64,000 nucleotides of DNA from assembly GCA_951802195.1 (NCBI GenBank), contig OX637626.1, positions 372,001 through 436,000 on the forward strand, written 5' to 3'. Numbering within the stretch: the first letter of the stretch is position 1; each line of letters opens with the position of its first letter. This document shows, one piece after another, positions 59,420-64,000 of this stretch. This DNA is from Tausonia pullulans (Eukaryota > Basidiomycota > Tremellomycetes > Cystofilobasidiales > Mrakiaceae). The position numbers and the translations under genes are program-made. Below the pieces are notes generated by a model, which saw nothing but the letters and a program-made list of their open reading frames with translations, did no database searches and was not told the DNA's origin.

Positions 59420-61958
59420 CTAATTGCTCGAGCTCTCGAGGTCTTTCTCCTCCTTTCGCCGGTCCGCCTTACCCGTGAAGGCGTCAAACTCCTCGTATCC
59501 AAAGAGACGGTCCATATCCTCCTGGTGATCCGCATTGGGATCAGCTCTACTGTGCGTAGATGAAAAGGGAGAAGGGATACGCACAAGTGAGAGACCCTTG
59601 AGCTCGGGGATGCAGAAGAAGGCGAAGAGGACACTGGCAACACAAAAGCCACCGAATACTGGCAGAAGGAAGGGTACGATTTTAGAGTGAAGATTGCAAG
59701 CGAGAAGCTTGCGGCGACGTACGGATGAACATCCCCCATCCAAGCGAGTTCACCATGTAAGGGGTCGTGCGCGCAACTGCAAGAGCTTCAAATTCAGAGA
59801 CGAAGAACTGGGAACGCCGAGGAGTCACGCACTGATGAACTGGAAGAACCACTGGCACATAGCCGTATAGGCGGCGCAGAAACCGCGGATCTTGAGCGGG
59901 TAAATCTCGGAGCAGATAATCCACGCGAGTCCTGAGGGGTCACGGTAGTCAGCGACTTCTCTTCAAATATATAACAGTCTGCAAGAGCGAGCACACCATT
60001 CCAAGAGGCAGCAAATGACATTCCGAAGATGAATATTGCCGCGACTCCCGCCTTACCGCCGGCGACGGTCGAGGCTGATCCAGCTACAGCCGCCGAAGGG
60101 TGGCCGATCTTAATGTATACTCCCTGCAATATAGAGGCACCTATATTGTTAGCATGCAGTCGAAAAATCAGATGCTACATCGCTGCTACTGACCACATAG
60201 ATCATACAGATGGCGCATGTAATTCCTCCGATCAGAAGAGGCTTGCGTCGTCCAACGAGGTCGACGAAGAAGCCTAGGAAGACGACACTGGCAAATGCTT
60301 TGAGAGCACCAAAGATCCCAGTGTAGAGTGAAACGTTGGAGACTCCGATCGAGGCGAAGATGGTGGGCGAGTAGTACTGAGGAGGCAAACAGGGCGTGCC
60401 GGTCAGTGAAAAGTCGATTTTGGGCCGGATTCACTGCCACGCCAGCTGTTTTGTGCTGTTTATAGTGTACTTACATTGATGGCATTCGTGCCGACCATAT
60501 TCGGTTATTCGGCAAAGCAGAACAAGTTAATACAGAAGCGTTTCAAAGGCAACATAGCAGCAGTTGCCACCGACTTGTCGGCGACCTGGAACACCCGCCA
60601 GAGGAGCAAGACGCGCTCAAGTAGCAGCAACACTCACTTGAAACATCATCATGCAGAAACCGATAGCCATCCGGTTGCGGATTCCCTTCGCGGAGACATA
60701 GCGCCAGATGCCGCGCCAGTAAGCGAAGAACCAGGCCATCGCGCCCTCCTGCTCCTCGCGCGAGTGCAACATCTGGACGTCTCTAATTTGGCCCTCGATG
60801 GCGCCGACCTCGGCAAGGATGTAAGGGTGGTCGGCAGGAAGTTGCCGCAGGTAGCACAGATTCTCCACGGCGCGCTCTCGCTGGCCCTGCTTGAGGAGGA
60901 AGCGCGGGGTCTCGCGGACGAAGAAGAGGCCGATGAGAAGGATGCCGGAAGGGATGAGCTGAGTGGGTGAGTGTGAGTGAATAATTCGTCGTGAGCATGT
61001 GCTGGGAGCATGGGGGCGCAGACAACATCGGTCATCGTTTCACCTGGACAGCCATGGGAATCCGCCAAGCCTTAGACTTGGTGACATCCTGGTGGGAATT
61101 TATGCCAAAGACAATCCAGAAGCCTAGTACAAAAGCCAACGTCAGTGACTGCTGGTGCAGCAAGAGACCAAGGCGACGGGAACTCACCGACGAGCGCGCC
61201 GACCTGATACATGATCTCGTAGAATCCAACGAGAGTACCGCGAATCGCCGGTGGCGAGATTTCAGCGAGAAACACAGGGGAAGCTGCAGTAATCGTTCCA
61301 ACGCCGAGGCCAACGAGGACCCTGCCAGCGTAGATCATGGAGATCTGATCGACAACGGCAGTCTGGAGGATCGATCCCACGACAAAGACAACTGTCGCAA
61401 TGATGAGGGCGATTTTCCGACCCCAGCGCTCCATCAGGGGAAAGCCGAACGCTGGACGGCGTGGGAGCATGTGAGAGGCTGGTTTGACAAAGGCCTGCTT
61501 TGACAACAGCGCAGCATGGCAAACTCACCCGCTCCAAAGAACGCGCCCGCCTGGAAACTCGAGACTATGTTGGCACTCGCATTGGCCTTCGCCGCCCTGG
61601 ACAGCCCTGCGAGTCCGAAGTCGCGCTGGAAGCTTGGGAGGGTGAGGGTGGTGCCGATGTAGGACGAATCGTACCCGAAAAGACAGGCTGCGAGAGGGAC
61701 GGGTGACCGGGCCGAAGAGAGGGAGCTCGTTAGCCTGGATGGGAGACGCACGCCCCTCGTTGCTACAGTTTCCGCGGGTCTGCCTCTCTGCCCCCGGTCG
61801 GCGCGCCCGAAGAGGACGGACAACTACGAGCACGTTAAGGAGTCCCTCTTAGTCCCCTAGCTGGACGCACCTCCCCAAGCAATAACAAGGGCCGTCAGAT
61901 AGATTCTCGCCGAGTAGACCTCTGGCGGGGCATCGTCGGTCTTCTTGGCAAAGAACAT
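59420..61958 (-). CDS. MFS sugar porter (hexose/quinate type)
   Basis: Twelve exons (61958-61871, 61687-61529, 61451-61188, 61123-61044, 60958-60638, 60498-60475, 60376-60194, 60123-59997, 59931-59833, 59776-59723, 59658-59585, 59521-59420) give about 524 residues. Twelve hydrophobic helices and the sugar-porter signatures are seen: FGYDSSYIGTTLTLPSFQRD, ERWGRKIAL, GRVLVGLGVGTITAASPVF then EISPPAIRG, RETPRFLLKQGQ, GTNAINYYSPTIF, DLVGRRKP, SEIYPLKIRG, PELKGLSLE. It is a plasma-membrane proton-coupled or facilitative sugar carrier; the substrate cannot be read from sequence. Exon 6 (residues MVGTNAIN) has a good GTAAGT donor but no AG acceptor before it (see findings), so the gene may be damaged or misread there. 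Confidence 0.87.
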
Positions 61959-62884
61959 GGCCTCCTCGCTGGAGCGAGCGCGAGGAGACAGCAGCAGACA
62001 GGACAGGCCGTCAGTTGAGGTCCGAGAGTACCCTCACTTTCTGGCGTGGCGATTCGCCAGACAGGACGAACAGTTTCTGAGGATCTTGGCTCTAGGGTTC
62101 GTCGCGCACCAAATGGGCAGGAACAGTCGAGATGGCGAGCAAAGGAGTTGCCTCTAGGCGACAGCTGCAGGAAATGAGAGGTAAACGGGTGTTGGGCGTC
62201 TCGTTGCGGACGCGTTTCCCAGGATGACACTTTTTGACCGAGCCGACGGCACGAGTCACCGCCAGCCTCTGCATCGGGGGGTCCAACCGAAGGCAGTCAT
62301 TGAGAATGGTATACTGTTGGACTGTTGAGTTAGTCTGCGCCATCAGCAAATTCAAAAGCCTGAGCTATTACTGCTTCCCCTGACGCCGATCCTTTGTGTT
62401 ATTTGGGATGAGGCGCAGGTTCCGCATACATGCAACCAGTTCAGTAGTCCAGCCCCGGTGTGATACCCGCTCTTCTTCGAGAAGCAGAGGGTGAGATACA
62501 CGCGAAGCTCTTTTCACTTTGCATATAAGGAATGAGAAGTTAAAGAACCGATCTTTGGAGAAACACCTTCCGCAGCAGTAGCACTTATAATTGAGATGTC
62601 GAGCCCCGGGCCGTGTTGGATAATCACCTCCATTCTCCAATCTCGGCTAGGATATTCTGAAAGCCAGACAGTCAGCCATCTGTTTCAGAACCGACCGGAG
62701 AAGACATGCAGGCAAGAGGGATAGACAGGCAACTGCCAGTAACTGGCCGATCTGCCCGTCCATTCGGCACGGACGTAAGCGACCGCCCGCCCTCCTCGCG
62801 TTGAACCCCCAGCCTCGTGATTCTCGAGAAGCAGGCAACACCTCGACCACCACCAACATAGCCCTCCTTCGTCTCCTCGTCCTC
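61959..62884. promoter_or_regulatory. divergent intergenic region, sugar porter / peroxin
   Basis: 926 bp between opposite start codons; both promoters lie here. The middle (62330-62640) is less GC-rich. No gene or TATA box was recognised with confidence. Confidence 0.4.
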
Positions 62885-64000
62885 ATGATGCCCACGCCTC
62901 TTCACCCATCTCACCCGATCCCCGTGTCGGCTCGACCGCTTCCTCCCTCGTCTGCCGCCCTCCCTACGTCTTCGACCGCTCCTCCCCTGGTCGTCACGTC
63001 GTCCTCGGCCGCGCCTCCACCGCCTCCTCCTCCCCCGGCTGCCTTGCCCCAGAGCTACACGACCCAGCTGTCGGACCTTCTCCTGAGCGCCGTCGTCCCT
63101 GGAATTCCGAAGGGCGCCAAAAAGCCCTTCCGGGCGGACGAGGCCGGCCGGAAGCGGCCGCTGACGAGTAAGAAGGAGGAGCTCAATCTGACGTCAACGA
63201 CAAACAACTTTCGGTGAATGGCCATTTCTATCAAGTGGTACAGTCTAGACCGCAAGAGCTGACCTCAACTCTCGTTCGGCCGCGCAGAAAGTTCGTCCTG
63301 AAGGTGAGTCGTCTGCCAGCCAGATTTCTATAACCTAGCAGTTCCTCTTTTTGACCGTCTGGGGCTCTCCATCTGACCCATGACTTGTGATTAACGTTGA
63401 TTTAGGTCGGCTGGCTCTTCGTTTTGCAAGATCGGGCGGAGGAGGTTATCTTTTGGCACAAACCGGAGCAGAGCGTGCTCTTCTTGCTCTGCTGGACTCT
63501 CATCTGTGTGTTGTCTCTTTCTGCCAAAACTGTCTTACTTCAATGAAATCCCCGTCATAAGGACTGCCTATGGCCTTGGACTTGTGTAGGGCATTTTGAC
63601 TTGTCCATGCGTCACTGGTCGAGATGCGACGCGCAAGCATGACCGTTCTCTCATGAGCGCCAACAAGCTGACGCATCGTCCTCGTCCTCCAGCCTTCTAC
63701 CCTCATCTCATCTTTCTCGCTCCTCCTATCCTTCTCCTCTCTTTTCTGGTCTCGCCATATCAGCAGATCCCATCGATGACGAATCACGGCCGACGACGCT
63801 CCAGCACCTACCTAGATGACGCGGCACCCGGTGTGGCATCGCCGACGTCGAGCCATCGGGAGCTTTCTCCGACTCCGAACAGCGGATCCCAGCACGGACA
63901 GAGTGGTACATTCAGCCTAGCGGAAAGGCTCGGCAATGCGACCTCTGGCGAGAAACGAACGGAGAGGCGCGGGAGTGGGTCCCACATTGGACGGCTACAC
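62885..64000 (+). CDS. Pex24-domain peroxisomal membrane peroxin, 5' part (partial)
   Basis: The gene starts at ATG 62885 (a second ATG follows at once) and runs off the window. Exons seen: 62885-63213, 63288-63303 (16 nt), 63406-63505, 63693 to the edge. After a Pro/Ala-rich N terminus comes LSDLLLSAVVPGIPKGAKK, then NNFRKFVLKVGWLFVLQDRA, EEVIFWHKPEQSVLFLLCW and SFYPHLIFLAPPILLLSFLV. This helix-FWHKP-helix order is the start of the Pex24p/Pex28-Pex29-Pex30 domain (PF06398), whose yeast members sit in the ER/peroxisome membrane and control peroxisome number and size. A disordered Ser-rich stretch follows. The dysferlin-like part, if present, is outside the window. Confidence 0.82.

Overview
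This is about 64 kb of nuclear DNA from a GC-rich, intron-rich basidiomycete fungus. Genes have many short introns (about 45-150 nt). Their 5' splice sites are GTGAGT, GTGCGT or GTCAGT, a CTGAC-like branch site lies close to the acceptor, and start codons often follow pyrimidine-rich leaders. All gene models come from reading the sequence by eye: exon borders were chosen so that GT-AG sites, reading phase and conserved residues agree. The subphylum is not settled. The splice style fits red yeasts (Pucciniomycotina) or Tremellomycetes, but a secreted GH7 cellobiohydrolase with a cellulose-binding module is more usual in wood- or litter-decay fungi.

Layout, left to right: the 3' end of 3-phosphoglycerate dehydrogenase (+); an RNF10/Mag2 RING E3 (+); RPA190, the RNA polymerase I largest subunit, in 12 exons (-); a GATA_AreA (DUF1752) regulator (-); an orphan single-pass membrane protein (-); a 3.3-kb stretch with an unresolved minus-strand gene; a small CoA-binding protein (-); TAF4 of TFIID (-) back to back with the Sec4/Rab8 GTPase (+); the GH7-CBM1 cellobiohydrolase (-); a gene-poor island (28.1-33.1 kb) with a coding-like remnant; a coiled-coil protein with a C-terminal Cys/His module (-) divergent from a MYND/MSS51-type protein (+); a type I membrane protein (+); an F-box protein (-) divergent from the ribosomal-protein chaperone Acl4 (+); an oxysterol-binding protein (+); 6-phosphogluconate dehydrogenase (+); a Dsf2/Nif1-like SEL1-repeat protein (+); an MFS sugar porter (-); and the 5' part of a Pex24-domain peroxin (+).

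There is no operon-like logic. Most genes are housekeeping: serine synthesis, pentose phosphate pathway, Pol I and Pol II transcription, ribosome production and quality control, secretion, sterol transport and peroxisomes. The cellulase and its flanks are the accessory part; the sugar porter at 60 kb could in principle import sugars released by such enzymes, but nothing in the sequence links them. I saw no rRNA, tRNA, CRISPR array, intact transposon or intact virus-like element.

The most notable features are gene-structure oddities: an 8-nt microexon in 6PGD, 13-, 16- and 19-nt microexons elsewhere, a probable GC-AG intron in TAF4, a sugar-porter intron with no visible AG acceptor, a stopless 90-nt intron in ACL4, and long poly(G) tracts. 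There are also several coding-like islands that do not resolve into clean genes.
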